Shown: positions 25,301 through 35,185 of the stretch, in pieces | Layout of the letters: every line of letters starts with the position of its first letter | How positions within the stretch are numbered: the stretch's first letter is position 1 | Assembly (NCBI RefSeq): GCF_030035675.1 | Contig: NC_084482.1 | Span: 222,231,943-222,295,942, forward strand | Origin: Rhineura floridana | Lineage: Eukaryota; Chordata; Lepidosauria; Squamata; Rhineuridae | Direction of reading: 5' to 3' | Length of the DNA: 64,000 nucleotides | Program-made: the position numbers and the translations under genes | The notes under the pieces: generated by a model | Database searches by the model: none | Told to the model about the DNA's origin: nothing | Seen by the model: the letters and a program-made list of their open reading frames with translations, nothing else

Positions 25301-28300
25301 CTTCTTGCATTTCTTTTGCCAGAGTTTGTGTTCTTTTTTATTTTCTTCATTTGGACAAGACTTCCATTTTCTGAAGGAAGACTTTTTGCCTCTAAGAGCT
25401 TCCTTGACTTTGCTCGTTAACCATGCTGGCATCTTCTTGGCCCTGGCGGTACCTTTTCTGATCTGCGGTATGCACTCCAGTTGCGCTTCTAATATAGTGT
25501 TTTCAAACAACTTCCAAGCATTTTCGAGTGATGTGACCCTCTGGACTTTGTTTTTCAGCTTTCTTTTTACCAATCCCCTCATTTTTGTGAAGTTTCCTCT
25601 TTTGAAGTCAGATGTGACCGTGTTGGATTTTCTTGGCAATTGGCCATTTACATGTATGTTTAATTTAATAGCACTATGGTCACTGCTCCTGATCGGTTTG
25701 ACAACACTTACATCTCACACCAGGTCCCGGTCCCCACTGAGGATTAAGTCCAGGGTTGCCATCCCTCTGGTCGGTTTCATGACCAACTGGTCTACGGAAT
25801 AGTCATTTAGAAATCTAGAAATTTTGCTTCTTTGTCATGACTGGAACACATATGCGGCCAGTCTATGTCTGGGTAGTTGAAGTCACCCATTACTACCACA
25901 TTTCCTAGCTTGGATGCTTCCTCAATTTCATATCTCATCTCCAGGTCTCCCTGAGCATTTTGATCAGGGGGACGATAGATCGTTCCCAGTATTAAATCCC
26001 TCCTGGGGAATGGTATCACCACCCACAACGATTCTGTGGAGGAATCCGCCTCTTTTGGGGTTTCGAGCTTGCTGGATTCAATGCCTTCTTTCACATATAG
26101 AGCGACTCCGCCACCAATACGTCCTTCCCTGTCCTTCCGATATAGTTTATATCCAGGGATATCCAGGGATAACCGTATCCCACTGGTTTTCTCCATTCCA
26201 CCAGGTCTCCGTTATGCTCACTATATCAATGCTCTTCTCTAAGACCAAGCACTCCAGTTCTCGCATCTTGGTTCGGAGGCTCCTAGCATTAGCGTACAGG
26301 ATTTGTTTGATGTGCCTTCTGCTTAGCTCATTTGTCCCCTTTGCCCTGTACTCGTGCTTCTTCAAAGTCCATAGCACCTTTAATAATATCCGGCCTCCAT
26401 TTGGGACGCTCATGGGCCAAGACTTCCCAGTTCTTGATGCGCATGTTACATTTTTTTTAGGTTATTTTTAAGAACATCTTTAAACCTCTGTCCACCGAGA
26501 TTCCATTTTCCATCCTTAAGTTGAGAGTAGAGTAGCTGATTTGGAAGGTAGTGAACAGGGATTCGAACAACATGGCCAGTCCAGCGAAGTTGATGTTGGA
26601 TGATAATTGTTTCAATGCTGGTGGTCTTTGCTTCTTCCAATACTCTAACATTAGCCCGCCTATCTTCCCAAGTGATTTGTAGAATTTTCCAGAGGCAGCA
26701 TGCATTTATAGATGGTCCATGTTTCACAGACATACAGTAAGGTCGGTAGTACAATGGCTTTGTAAAGAAGCATTTTGGTCTCCCTGCAAATATCCCAATC
26801 CTCGAACACACTACTCTTCATTAGGGAGAATGTGGCACTTGCAGAGCTCAGACAATGTTGAATTTCAGCATCAGCTTTTACAGAGAGATGGCTGTTAAGA
26901 TAGGGGAAGTGATCAACATTCTCCAGCATTGCACCATTAAGCTGGATTTGTGGTGCTACAGAAGGACTAGTTCGCACCTGTTGATGAAGCACTTTGGCTT
27001 TTTTAATATTGTGAAAGACATTTAGGATAGTTTGAAGATCTTCCTCTGAATGTGCGGAGACTACATTATCATCAGCATATTGAAGTTCTATGACAGAGGT
27101 TGTGATTACCTTTTTGCTTTCAGCCTACTGAGATTAAAAAGCTTTCCCTCTGTTTGATAAGTGATTTCCACACCAGTGGGAAGTTTCCCCTCAATAACGT
27201 GTAGAATCATAGCAATGAAGATAGCAAATAATGTAGGAACAAGGTAGGAGTGGGAAGTTTCTCCCCTCACCTTACCAAATAAGGACACACATTAACAAAT
27301 ATACAACAGCCAAACCCGGATAATGTATTTACATTGTCTTGTGATGTCACAGCCTTCATTTTAGGCAATAGAGCAGGAGAGCAGGAATGGTCACTTGGGT
27401 TGCCCTCCTCTGCCCTTCCTTCCCTTCATGTCAAAGGGGGATTGTAAGCACTCTCAATCTCTCAAATATGTAAAGCATATTTGTTGCATGTTTCAAGCAT
27501 ATGGCTTCCCCAAAAAGAATAATGGTAACTGTAGTTTACCCCTAGAATTTCCCACCATCCTTAGCAAACTACAGTTCCCATGAGTCTTTGGGAGGATCCA
27601 TGAATTTTAAATGTATGGTGTGGATGTGACCATTCACTGTGTGCGCGCGTGCATGTGTGTAAAAGGGAAATAGAAGAGAGCTTCTGTTGTGCCACTAAAT
27701 AATGGGTCATTGTATTTATTTATTTAAAGCACTTATAATCTGTTTACTATTTTAAAAATATCTTAAGTGGTGTTCAACATTACCGAAACAAAATTATTAC
27801 AACAAAAATACAACATACAACCTGTAAAAGTTGTATAAGAGCATATAGAAGCATATAAAACAGGAATTCAAAGAATTCATATAGATGGACCAGGGACTGA
27901 TCCTATAGGTCAAGGAAGGTGTAAGCAAAAATATTTGTTTATACATGGAAAATATTTTGGGTTTGATCTGAAATAAAAAATTGGGCTTTCATCTCAAACA
28001 AGACATGTCATCATTCTTCCTTTTTTTGCCAGGTCAGTTATGCTTTTGTCTCTCCTGTTCTGAGCGATAAGACCCAGTTCCCTTTTTTCTACCGGATGGT
28101 CCCCACAGAAGAATCCCAGTACCCAGGGATTGTCAAGCTGCTCCTGCACTTTGGATGGATGTTTGTTGGTCTCATTGCTTTTGACACCGACAATGGAGAG
28201 AGGTTTATGAAGACCTTGACACCTCTGCTCAACAGGAATGGCATTTGTGTTGCCATCTCAGAAACCTTCCCACAACTAAATACACATATAGTAAGAATCA

Positions 28301-31300
28301 AAGATCTTCCATTCCTCAAGTGGAGACAAGTCCATGTATTTGTTTGCTATGTAGAGATTAATTTTGTCTCAGTGGGAATATTTATTCTAGAGACAATATT
28401 TGACCAGGTCATAAGATCCATTGAAGGAAAAGTCTTGATCACAACAGCTATGTGGGACATCTCAGTGGACTTAATCCAAGATGATCTATCTTTGAAACAC
28501 ATCCATGGTATTTTTTCCTTCTTTACTGAGACAAATAAAAGGACAAAAAATGATTTTCTGTCCTACTTCTCTGCCATTGAGCAGTTTGGGGAGAAAGGTT
28601 TTAATTGTTCCTATTCAAAGCATGCATTGTCAGTGAAAGGCTGGACAAGATGCACAGAGAGAGACAATCTGGAGATGCTGCCCCAAGACGATCTGGACAG
28701 AATCCTCTCTCTAGACAGCTACAGGATTTACAACACTGTCCAAGCTGTGGCACGGGCCTTAGATGTCGCTTATTCATCTAGAACTAAATGTAGGGTGAAG
28801 AACAGGCTGGAAGTTCAAAGGCTAAAGCCATGGGAGGTATTTCCTTGCTGAACATAACAATGCTTTGCCTGCAGTGCGCCATTTGGAGTAAGGCCTTTGG
28901 GCAATGGAGATGGCATTGCACAGGATCTCATTAAGCCTTTGTGACTCCTGACCAAAGTCTGACTTTGGCACCTACCTTGTTCCACTGTGGAATCTTTCTC
29001 CCTCCTCCAGGCTTACTAGAGCTTGCCTTTGAGCAAACATGGTTAGGATTGCACAGCACATGACCTGTAACTGATAATTTGCTGCCCTTTAAAAATGCCA
29101 AGAATGTACTATGTGAAGTAACTGCCCTGGCTTTCCACCTGAGAGAAAGACCAGGACTAGCTCTGAGAGTGTTTATATGTCTTTCCAAACTGCTAAAGCA
29201 GACAGAGGATACTCAAGAATGAAACTAAGCCCTTTGCAAACATTTTGAAAAGACACACAGCTACCTGAGTCTGCAACCAGCCCAAATTCAGAGACATACA
29301 ATCATAATAGAGGGCAGAATTGGACAGACAGTGTCGTTTCCCATATTCTAAATGCTGCTCTTTTCTCTCCCATTCTAGCTCCACCATTTCCTGGGAAACT
29401 CCCAGTTTTACAATTCTTCCATGCATGGAGTGTACTTGGATGAGAATGGGGAACTGGCAGCAGACTTGGACGTTGTGAACTTGGTGGTGCTCCCCAATAA
29501 AACCATCCTTAGGGTGAAGTTTGGGAGTTTATGCAGCAAGGGACCCGCAGGCCTGCAGCTCACCATCGACCACGAGGCCATTGTGTGGCCCAAATGGCTC
29601 AACCAGGTGGGGGAAAAACCATGTCTTTAATTTCACTGTATTTCCCATCCCTTAAGCTCTGACAAGTGTACCATGCTGTGTGTGGGGAGGCCTTCAAATG
29701 CCTGTCAACTCCAATGTTCAGCAGTTCTCCCAGATCTCCAATGGAGGTCTTTCACCAGCTCTGCTGTGCATCAAAGCCGCTGCATTGCGGCAAGTTCCTG
29801 CAAAAGTTTAGGTATTTATCAGAATCCATGGTGGGTTATGTAGAAGACAGACAAATAAATTTTTACATTTGGGGTGCCACAACAGAGGAGGCCCAGTCCT
29901 GCATTATCATATAGCATGGTGCATGTGATGTTCCTGTATTAAAGTAAATATGGTAAGTGCTGTTTGTATAGAAGATACATGGTAAGTGGAATGAAAGAGG
30001 AGGGGGCAGTAAATGAGCAGTAGAATGCTGGATGATTGGCTGAGTGTTTGAATGGCTGAGAGTATAAATGGAAGGATGACAGTTGAATCTGGGTGGACGT
30101 TGGTGGGTTGTTGGAGAGGTGTTTGGTGGGGTTTTTGAGAGGAGATTGTGTGGAGAGTTGGTGGATGTGAGGAAAGTGTGGAGTTCGGATTAATACTAAG
30201 ACAAGTATCACAGGAATAGATGAAACCATATGCTTATGTGCCTTTATAAAGTAATCTTGTTATTTCTAATATTTAATAAACACTATTTTGGTTTACCGGA
30301 GGCCTGATCCTTGGCTGGGGAATATACAGACCAGAGGGGAGGGCAAGGTACTTACCAAGGCTGAAGGGAAACTGTAACAATTGGTGGCAGTGGTGAAGGG
30401 AAGAATATAACACCACAAGTATCCAGAGCAACCCAGAATTATATGCATTCTATATAGATCAAAGGGATTGGGACAGCTTAAGCACTCAGTCACAGAGGTA
30501 ACCTGATAGAGAGACTCAGGCAGAGTCTCTGGGAATACTGGTTATAGGACGTGACTGGTGGTGCTGCCTAGCAGAGGGATCTGGTGAGGTCTGTGCTAGA
30601 GCGGAGAGAGAAACCATAAAAAAGGACAGTCCGGACTGGTGGAGTCCCTGGTGGTGCCTAGTGACAGGCAGTAGCCACGAGCAGGTAGGAACCTGACAGG
30701 GAGAGCCAGGGAAGGGCGTCAGGTGACAATGCAGTTCTTTAAGTTCCTCAGGTCTAAGCTAAGTTTCAAGTTCAAATCAGTGGTACACTGCTCTTGTGTC
30801 CTCATCATTTTTGAGAGCTGGAAAAGGTTCAAAAAGAGCAACCAAAATGATCAAGGGGATGGAGGAACTCCCCTCTGAGGAAATGTTGTGATATTTGGAG
30901 CTTTTTAGCTTAGAGACAAGGCGAGTAAGACGTGACATGACAGAAGCATATAAAATGATGGATGGCATGTGAAAAGGTAGAAAGAGAAAAGCTTTTCTCC
31001 TTGACTCATAACACTAGAACTCATTGATATTTAATGAAGCTGAATCCTGGAAGATTCAGGACAGACAAAAGAAAGCACTTCTTCACACATCACATTGTTA
31101 AACAATGGAATTCGCTCCCACAAAAGGCTGTGATAGCCACCAACTTGGATGGCTTTAACAGAGGGTTAGACAAGTTCATGGAAGAAAAGGCACTCTGTGG
31201 CTACTAGTCATGATGGCTGTGCTCTGCTTCCATGAAGACAATATTCTTCCAAATAGCAGTTTCTGGAAACTGAAGGAGGGGCGAGCATTCTTTGCACTCA

Positions 31301-33328
31301 GGTCCAGCTTGCAGGCATCTGGTTGGCCACAGTAAGAACAGGAACCTGGACTAGGTGAGCCACTTTCCTGATGCAGCAGGCTCTTCTTATGCTCTTAAGT
31401 TAATCTGTGACTGGAGGTCCCCACAGATAAATTAGCTAAAATACATTTCACTTATTTCTCCTTGTCTTTATGTGTAGACTCTGCCTCCTTCCAGGTGTGT
31501 GGAAAGCTGCCAGCCTGGATTCGTCAAGGTGGTTCAGGAAGGGAAGCCAGTTTGCTGCTACGACTGCCTTCCCTGCGCGGAAGGGACCATCTCCACTCAA
31601 AAAGGTGGGTGACTCCAGCGAAAAGGTCACCCTTGGGAAAGATGGGAAAGACTCACTGAGATGTCCAGGGATTTTTAAAATGGAAATTTAGAACTGCCCA
31701 ATGGTATGTGATGATCATTCACATGCAAAGTGCACCCCACTTCATCACCCCTGTGCATTTTCCTTTTATGTGCATATATGCTTTCTTGCTTAGTGACATT
31801 CCATGACATTTAGAAGTCTACATAGAGTGGGGGAAATATCATCCAAACTGGGAAATCCAACAGCACTCATACAGAAAGTGCCAGTCAAACTTCATGCAAG
31901 AGGCATCATGACCTCCAACCTGTGATTAGGTGTTTAGACACAAATGTCTCATATAGCTTTGTCCCAATAATCATTGGCAACTGGTAACATCTTCAGATTG
32001 ATAACCTTGCTATTTTTGTCACAATAGTACTTGCATGGCATTTATTTAGAAAATAAATACACATGAGCAGAATGCCATTGCCTCCTTAAACACACAAAAA
32101 GCTAGTTTTTCTCTGCACATCTATGGACAGAGGAATAGCTATGAAAGCTGACATAAGATGGCTGAAATATGATTTTCAGAAAAGTGTGACCTCATGGCTC
32201 TTTTTTAGAAATTAAGCCGTATCACAATTATTGAGTACATCTACACCATCTATTGCCAAGAAAAATGAAACACACACACATTTTAAAAAACCTAGGAACA
32301 CTTGCTTCCGTTTGCATGAAGTAGTGCAAAAGAGGACAATCTCCATTGTGGTGACTACCATATGCAATAATGTGGAATAATTGGTACAGATGGATATATT
32401 ACTCTTGTTCTTTGCAGATGCACAACATTGTACCAGTTGTCCAGAAGATCAGCATCCAAAGAAGGACCGAGATCGATGTGTCCTCAAGACTATCACTTTC
32501 CTGGCCTATAATGAATATTTGGGGATCCTCCTATCTTCCTTTGCTATCTTCTTGTCCTTAACCACAGGCTTTGTGCTAGGAATCTTCAGTAAATTCCTAG
32601 ACAGTCCAATAGTCAAAGCCAACAACCAGGACCTCTCCTTCATCCTCCTCGTCTCCCTCCTGCTTTCCTTTTTGTCCTCCTTCCTCTTCATCAGCCAGCC
32701 AAGGAAGGCAACCTGTCTTCTCCGACAAACAGCCTTCAGCATCATCTTCTCAGTTGCTATCTCTTCTTTGTTGGCAAAAACCATCACTGTGGTACTGGCC
32801 TTCTTGGCCACAAAGCCAGGGAACAAAGTGAGGAGATGGCTGGGGAAGAGTCTGGCCAACTCCATTATCATTGTCTGTTCCAGCGTCCAAGTTGTCATCT
32901 GCGCCATCTGGCTGGGGATCTCTCCCCCATTCCCAGACTCTGACATGCACTCTCAACCTGGAGATATCATTTTGAAATGTAACGAGGGGTCTGTCGCCAT
33001 GTTTTATGTGGCCCTTGGGTACATGGGCTTCCTTGCTGCCATCTGCTTCATGGTGGCTTTCCTAGCTAGGAGACTGCCTGGGGCCTTCAATGAAGCTAAG
33101 CTGATCACCTTCAGCATGCTGGTCTTCTGCAGTGTTTGGGTGTCCTTCGTGCCCACCTACCTGAGCACGAAGGGGAAATACATGGTAGCCGTGCAGGTCT
33201 TCTCCATCTTGGCCTCCAGTGCTGGGCTTCTGGGCTGCATCTTCATGCCCAAGTGCTACATTATTGTGCTCAGGCCTGATCTGAATACGAAAGAGCATCT
33301 ATCAACACAAACAAAAGCAGAAATTTGA
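13171..33328 (+). CDS. type-2 vomeronasal receptor (V2R), gene A, six exons, apparently intact
   Basis: V2Rs are class C G-protein-coupled receptors of basal vomeronasal sensory neurons that bind peptide and protein pheromone or prey cues through an extracellular Venus-flytrap domain. Joining 13171-13382, 20774-21065, 28033-28836, 29379-29606, 31478-31604 and 32418-33328 gives 2574 nt and 857 residues with no stop. Every junction is GT-AG and keeps phase (2, 0, 0, 0, 1). Order: signal peptide (about 1-17), two-lobed ligand domain (to about residue 510), nine-cysteine domain (about 513-580), and seven membrane segments ending in the family C-terminus [13 protein letters not shown]. Intron 1 (7.4 kb) and intron 2 (7 kb) are swollen by transposons. 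Orientation matches pseudogene B and the upstream unit. Splicing is inferred from sequence and paralogue comparison only. Confidence 0.88.
13888..15490 (-). mobile_element. BovB LINE 3' end split by a CR1
   Basis: BovB 3' sequence on the minus strand lies at 13888-13931 and continues at 15313-15490 (frames include [11 protein letters not shown]). It is cut within the BovB phrase CAAGTCGATTA. Gene B shows the empty site at about 51150-51165, so BovB entered gene A intron 1 after the A/B split and the CR1 came later still. Confidence 0.85.
13932..15312 (-). mobile_element. CR1 LINE, 5' truncated, nested in BovB
   Basis: The minus-strand frame at 14141-15300 encodes much of the CR1 RT and C-terminus uninterrupted. 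Visible are [48 protein letters not shown] and [10 protein letters not shown]. The 3' end at 13932 shows the CR1 tail repeat (TTCTTATG on the minus strand). The open RT frame and near identity with 23304-26450 suggest recent activity. Confidence 0.92.
15880..15957. repeat. (TTC/GTC)n-rich simple repeat
   Basis: An imperfect triplet tract of TCTTCTTCG and TCATC units in intron 1 of gene A. The reading frames it opens (poly-Ser or poly-Leu) are artefacts. Confidence 0.85.
16150..16250. repeat. palindromic MITE, family 2
   Basis: The ends GGGTCCCCAGATGTTC and ATCTGGGGACCC are inverted, around the core CAGCTCCCATCAGCCCCAGCC. Copies sit at 39630-39720, 51333-51432 and 53757-53850, two of them in matching intron positions. 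No coding capacity. The superfamily is probably hAT, but the target duplication is not clear. Confidence 0.65.
16320..17155 (+). mobile_element. L2-type LINE, RT C-terminus to 3' end
   Basis: The frame 16345-16806 encodes [20 protein letters not shown], then [18 protein letters not shown], the conserved L2 C-terminal block. The tail GGGAGGAAGGGCAGGATA near 17113 and an A/T-rich AATAAATAA end follow. It lies in intron 1 of gene A. Confidence 0.88.
17156..18365. other. V2R intron 1 sequence, no gene
   Basis: The stretch aligns with 51480-52560 in gene B intron 1 (for example around TCAGAGAATTGTAGGGTTTC). The 135-residue frame at 17317-17724 is not kept open in the B copy, so it is not called. 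Confidence 0.7.
18380..20522 (-). mobile_element. L1-type element encoding only ORF1, complete insertion with 14-bp target duplication
   Basis: The insertion is bounded by TGCCTTAGTTGTGT at 18366-18379 and again at 20523-20536. Gene B carries the single empty site at about 52857-52870. Read on the minus strand: about 750 bp of 5' untranslated sequence, one open frame (ORF1, 19771-18965), about 570 bp of 3' untranslated sequence with A-rich stretches, AATAAA-like AT-rich end and a poly(A) tail (poly-T at about 18383-18398). There is no endonuclease or reverse transcriptase frame. The layout resembles mammalian HAL1 ('half L1'), which relies on full L1s for enzymes. Presence of both duplications shows that nothing was lost after insertion. 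Confidence 0.85.
18965..19771 (-). CDS. L1 ORF1-like protein with internal repeats
   Basis: L1 ORF1 proteins are nucleic-acid chaperones that trimerise by a coiled coil and coat the L1 RNA. This open frame of 268 residues starts at [12 protein letters not shown]. The ATG nine codons upstream is less likely because the 5' untranslated type sequence runs to this point. A charged, helical N-terminal part (about 1-50) fits the coiled coil. It is followed by short repeats of a [13 protein letters not shown] unit and a duplicated [11 protein letters not shown] block. The latter precedes an RRM-like part ([14 protein letters not shown]...[15 protein letters not shown]). The usual C-terminal domain is not recognised, so the frame may end in sequence fused to the 3' untranslated region. 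No ORF2 follows. Assignment to L1 rests on pattern recognition. Confidence 0.7.
   Translation of the reverse strand: MAIKKVAEKLEITMFQKIMDEIEITKQNLRQGCKELKIELSKMKQEIKDIGVPVREVTLEGVPVREETPEIGTNVEQEKDLESMDFRNKIYCLETQEIKDIGVLVREETLETGTGVPVREETLETGTGVPVREEIPEIGTNVEQEQDLESMDFRNKIYCLELNVISEEINEDSRDKVINGMDNLLDWNDVMEPNIEKIYGINCSHVTMEKLSRDDPVYFEKKNRDMILQQYFSNLFRMDGKKIFGIEVIPIRLLLYDYGFDSKIIMEY
20774..21065 (+). CDS. V2R gene A exon 2
   Basis: It encodes the first lobe of the Venus-flytrap ligand domain, with [27 protein letters not shown] and [10 protein letters not shown], all standard V2R blocks. The acceptor is TTTTGCAG and the donor is GTAGG. Its 292 nt equal gene B exon 2. Confidence 0.92.
22477..22592. 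mobile_element. hAT-type MITE, 116 bp, family 1
   Basis: Same palindrome as 933-1048, with exact 8-bp duplication GTTCTAAA at 22469-22476 and 22593-22600. It sits in intron 2 of gene A. Few differences from its sister copies indicate a recent burst. Confidence 0.93.
22800..23150 (-). mobile_element. L2-type LINE 3' tail (tentative extent)
   Basis: On the minus strand, near 22850-22890, it reads CTGGGCTCCTGCTGGGAGGA followed by a GCAGGATATAAATC type end. This is the same L2 tail seen at 17100 and 37650. The sequence further right is C/A-rich and less certain. Bases 23150-23303 show nothing recognisable. Confidence 0.55.
23304..26450 (-). mobile_element. CR1 LINE, 3.1 kb, endonuclease and RT present
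   Basis: Minus-strand frames run in order. 26147-26413 and 25807-26196 hold the apurinic-type endonuclease ([38 protein letters not shown]). 24749-25639 holds the linker and the first RT blocks ([25 protein letters not shown]). 23505-24698 holds the RT core ([22 protein letters not shown]) to the C-terminus. ORF1 is absent (5' truncation) and about three frame breaks separate the pieces. The CR1 3' tail lies at 23304-23330. It lies in intron 2 of gene A, absent from B. Confidence 0.93.
26451..27260 (-). mobile_element. RTE-like LINE 3' fragment
   Basis: Minus-strand frames encode the C-terminal part of the same LINE type as 4913-7560: [39 protein letters not shown]-like text, and [12 protein letters not shown]...[17 protein letters not shown]. 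It is disrupted by frameshifts. Its 3' end abuts the CR1 5' boundary at about 26450. Confidence 0.75.
27715..27870 (-). mobile_element. L2-like LINE tail shared by A and B
   Basis: A/T-rich LINE tail (TTTATTTATTTAAAGCACTT). It is matched at 56235-56400 in gene B just before exon 3, so the insertion predates the A/B duplication. Confidence 0.55.
28033..28836 (+). CDS. V2R gene A exon 3
   Basis: The largest ligand-domain exon, 804 nt, open throughout. It has [12 protein letters not shown], then [20 protein letters not shown] (class C hinge and second-lobe strand), [18 protein letters not shown] with a possible N-glycosylation site, and [15 protein letters not shown]. The acceptor is TTTTGCCAG and the donor is GTATTT. 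Confidence 0.93.
29379..29606 (+). CDS. V2R gene A exon 4
   Basis: 228 nt, the canonical V2R exon 4 size. It encodes the end of the ligand domain, including [16 protein letters not shown] and [17 protein letters not shown]. An NSS glycosylation motif is present. The acceptor is TTCTAG and the donor is GTGGGG. Confidence 0.92.
29929..30722 (+). mobile_element. LTR-retroelement fragment: LTR plus leader
   Basis: A 451-bp LTR (29929-30379) begins TGTTCCTGT and ends ACTGTAACA, with a TATAAA near 30064 and AATAAA near 30276. It is followed by ATTGGTGGCAGTGGTG, which reads like a tRNA primer-binding site, and about 340 bases of leader. It is inserted in intron 4 of gene A and absent from B. No coding part or second LTR remains. 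A fossil fragment of unassigned family. Confidence 0.6.
30740..31400 (+). mobile_element. CR1 LINE 3' end in V2R intron 4
   Basis: It encodes traces of the CR1 C-terminus (a KAFLLDS...[21 protein letters not shown]-like order) and ends with the CR1 3' signature near 31310-31400. The same insertion sits at 58630-59335 in gene B intron 4, so it is older than the A/B duplication. Confidence 0.85.
31478..31604 (+). CDS. V2R gene A exon 5 (cysteine-rich linker)
   Basis: 127 nt encoding the first part of the nine-cysteine domain ([35 protein letters not shown]) that couples ligand binding to the membrane region. The longer open frames over this site are in wrong frames. The correct frame is fixed by phase from exon 4 and by identity with gene B. 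Confidence 0.9.
32418..33328 (+). CDS. V2R gene A exon 6 (seven-transmembrane domain)
   Basis: It encodes the last cysteines ([13 protein letters not shown]), seven hydrophobic segments and the stop. Markers include [72 protein letters not shown] and the end [11 protein letters not shown]. The 911 nt complete the reading frame. Confidence 0.95.
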
Positions 33329-33560
33329 TTGTTATGGAACTTTTCCCCATTAGTCATTTAGCAAGCACAAGGTGCAACATTTTTGGTGTTTCAGATTGTG
33401 TGAAATTATTCTGTAGGAGAAATTCTTATTTGTGGATACTTTCCTGGTTCCTCCCAGATATCTCCATTCTAAAATGTACCCTGTATGAGTTCTTTTAAAT
33501 ATGACATCATTTGGGAAAACACTCTGGAAATGCACTGAAGCACATATCAAATAACTAACC

Positions 33561-33566
33561 AATAAA
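33561..33566 (+). promoter_or_regulatory. polyadenylation signal of V2R gene A
   Basis: AATAAA lies 233 bases after the gene A stop. It is conserved at 178-183 in the upstream unit and changed to AACAGA at 61935-61940 in pseudogene B. Confidence 0.5.
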
Positions 33567-33768
33567 AAGACTTATACCCCCAAAGTGTGGAAAATCCATT
33601 CTAATTCCATTTGTAGCTTGAAAGCACTATGAGGCCCCCAAACATTTGGAAATAACGTTTGTCTCCTGGAGGTGTGGATGTGTAATTTGAGTCAGCCAAA
33701 ACTGGCTATTTAGGGATGCAAACTGGCCATCAAGTACAGCACATAAGTATCCATCATATGATCAGAGG

Positions 33769-34750
33769 CACACTTTACCAAATTCTTCCAAACTGCACAG
33801 GAAGTGGATTAGACTGTGAAAGACCAACCCAAATTGTGTTGGCATTTTTAGAAATTTGTAGGGCAATACAATACCTCACAGAGGAGGTCAGGTCTCCCTC
33901 TCCCCAGGTGCATTCACTATAGCCGCCCAATTTCCCTACTTTTTAAAGTTTGGTAGAAGTATCTGTTGGCTATAGGTATGTTCCTAAACCACAAGGGTTT
34001 TTTTGGCAGTTAGTGAATATTTTTTTCTTCATCTCTGGAAATCTGTGATACAGTGTGAGTCTTAGGTGAAGCCGTTACCCCTTCCCTGAGCTACATGATC
34101 CATTATAGATCTTGCCATTTATAATACTTTCACCAGGGCCTCAAGGACTTCTCAGGCATCATTTACCATTTTCTATCATGTCTAAACTGTCATAATCCCA
34201 GTTGTAGAGTGAGCCTTAGTCTTAATCAATACTGCTGGGTGTCAGCCGCGCTGATTGAAGGTCTGTGAGGGGAACAGGGCATCTCCTAGAACTCTCAGCA
34301 CCCTTCACTAACTACACTTCCCAGGATTCTTTGGGAGAAGCCATGACTGTCTAAAGGCCTGGTGTGGATGTGGCCAGGGACAGCTTTGGTTTAAATTTGG
34401 GTGGGAGGCGAGATGTGCCTGGTGTAGAATGAAAAGGTGGGGGGAAAGCTGAAAAACAATGAGACTTCACAATGTTTTCCTTTTCGAAAGGAAAGGGGCT
34501 TCCCCTCTGCCCAGTGCCCACCCATCCAATTTACTCCCTCTCCTCCCTATAGGTATTAAACATAACAAACTTTAAAAAGCAGGGAAATTGGGCAGCTATA
34601 GTGAATGCACCAGGGGAGCAGGAGACCTGACCTCCTCTCTGAGATATTGGACTGCCTTACAAATTTGTCAAAATGCAAACACAATTTGGGTTGGTCTTTA
34701 ACAGTCCAATCCACTTCCTGTGGAGCTTGGAAGAATTTGGTAACATGTGG
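33769..34750. repeat. long inverted repeat, about 184-bp arms, 613-bp spacer
   Basis: Arms 33769-33952 and 34566-34750 are reverse complements with roughly 85-90 percent identity by eye (for example CACAATTTGGGTTGGTCTTT in the right arm). The spacer contains V2R 3' flank sequence (34010-34235 aligns with 2200-2480). The arms are therefore better read as two opposite copies of a repeat than as termini of one transposon. The nature of the 184-bp repeat is unknown. Confidence 0.75.
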
Positions 34751-34984
34751 GGGGAGGAAGAGGCCTGCTAGCTATTTGGTTTCATTTTAGCTGTTTGCAA
34801 ATGCTGCTCCAATAAACCTTTAATTTTTTTCACCACCAGCAGTGTTCATTGCCTTTTGAAATTCTGAACTTAATTTGTCTTCTGCTTGTTGTGTCTTCAC
34901 AACAGCGCTGCCATTGGGTCAAGGCTACCAACTGAATTCCACTCCTGAGCAGGGATTTGAAATTCAATCCCTTTGTACAGAGGA

Positions 34985-35185
34985 TGTGTGTGAATTAGTG
35001 GTTAGAGTGTTGGACTAGGACCTTGAAGACCAGGGGGTCAAATCCCCACTCAGCCATGAAGGTCATAGGGTGACCTTGTGCTGTCTCTCAGCCAAACCTA
35101 CCTCACAGGGTTGTTGTGGGATTTAATGATGAGGGGAAGAACTATGTATGCCATCTTGTGCTCCTTGGAGAAAAGTGTTTGGAAA
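34985..35185 (+). mobile_element. tRNA-headed SINE
   Basis: It starts GTGGTTAGAGTGTTGGACTA (A-box type) with a B-box-like GTCAAATCCCC near 35038. The squamate SINE body follows with CTCACAGGGTTGTTGTG and an end near GGAGAAAAGTGTTTGG. It is transcribed by RNA polymerase III in the family and is not a functional tRNA. Confidence 0.75.

Noticed and set aside
32506-32946. Minus-strand frame opposite V2R exon 6
   Set aside because: Shadow of the transmembrane exon. The same shadow appears opposite gene B exon 6.
33960-34560. Interior of a DNA transposon with 184-bp terminal repeats
   Set aside because: The spacer is paralogous V2R flank sequence, so the arms are not termini of one element.
34985-35060. 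Functional tRNA gene
   Set aside because: A- and B-box-like motifs belong to a SINE head. The cloverleaf is not intact and a SINE body follows.
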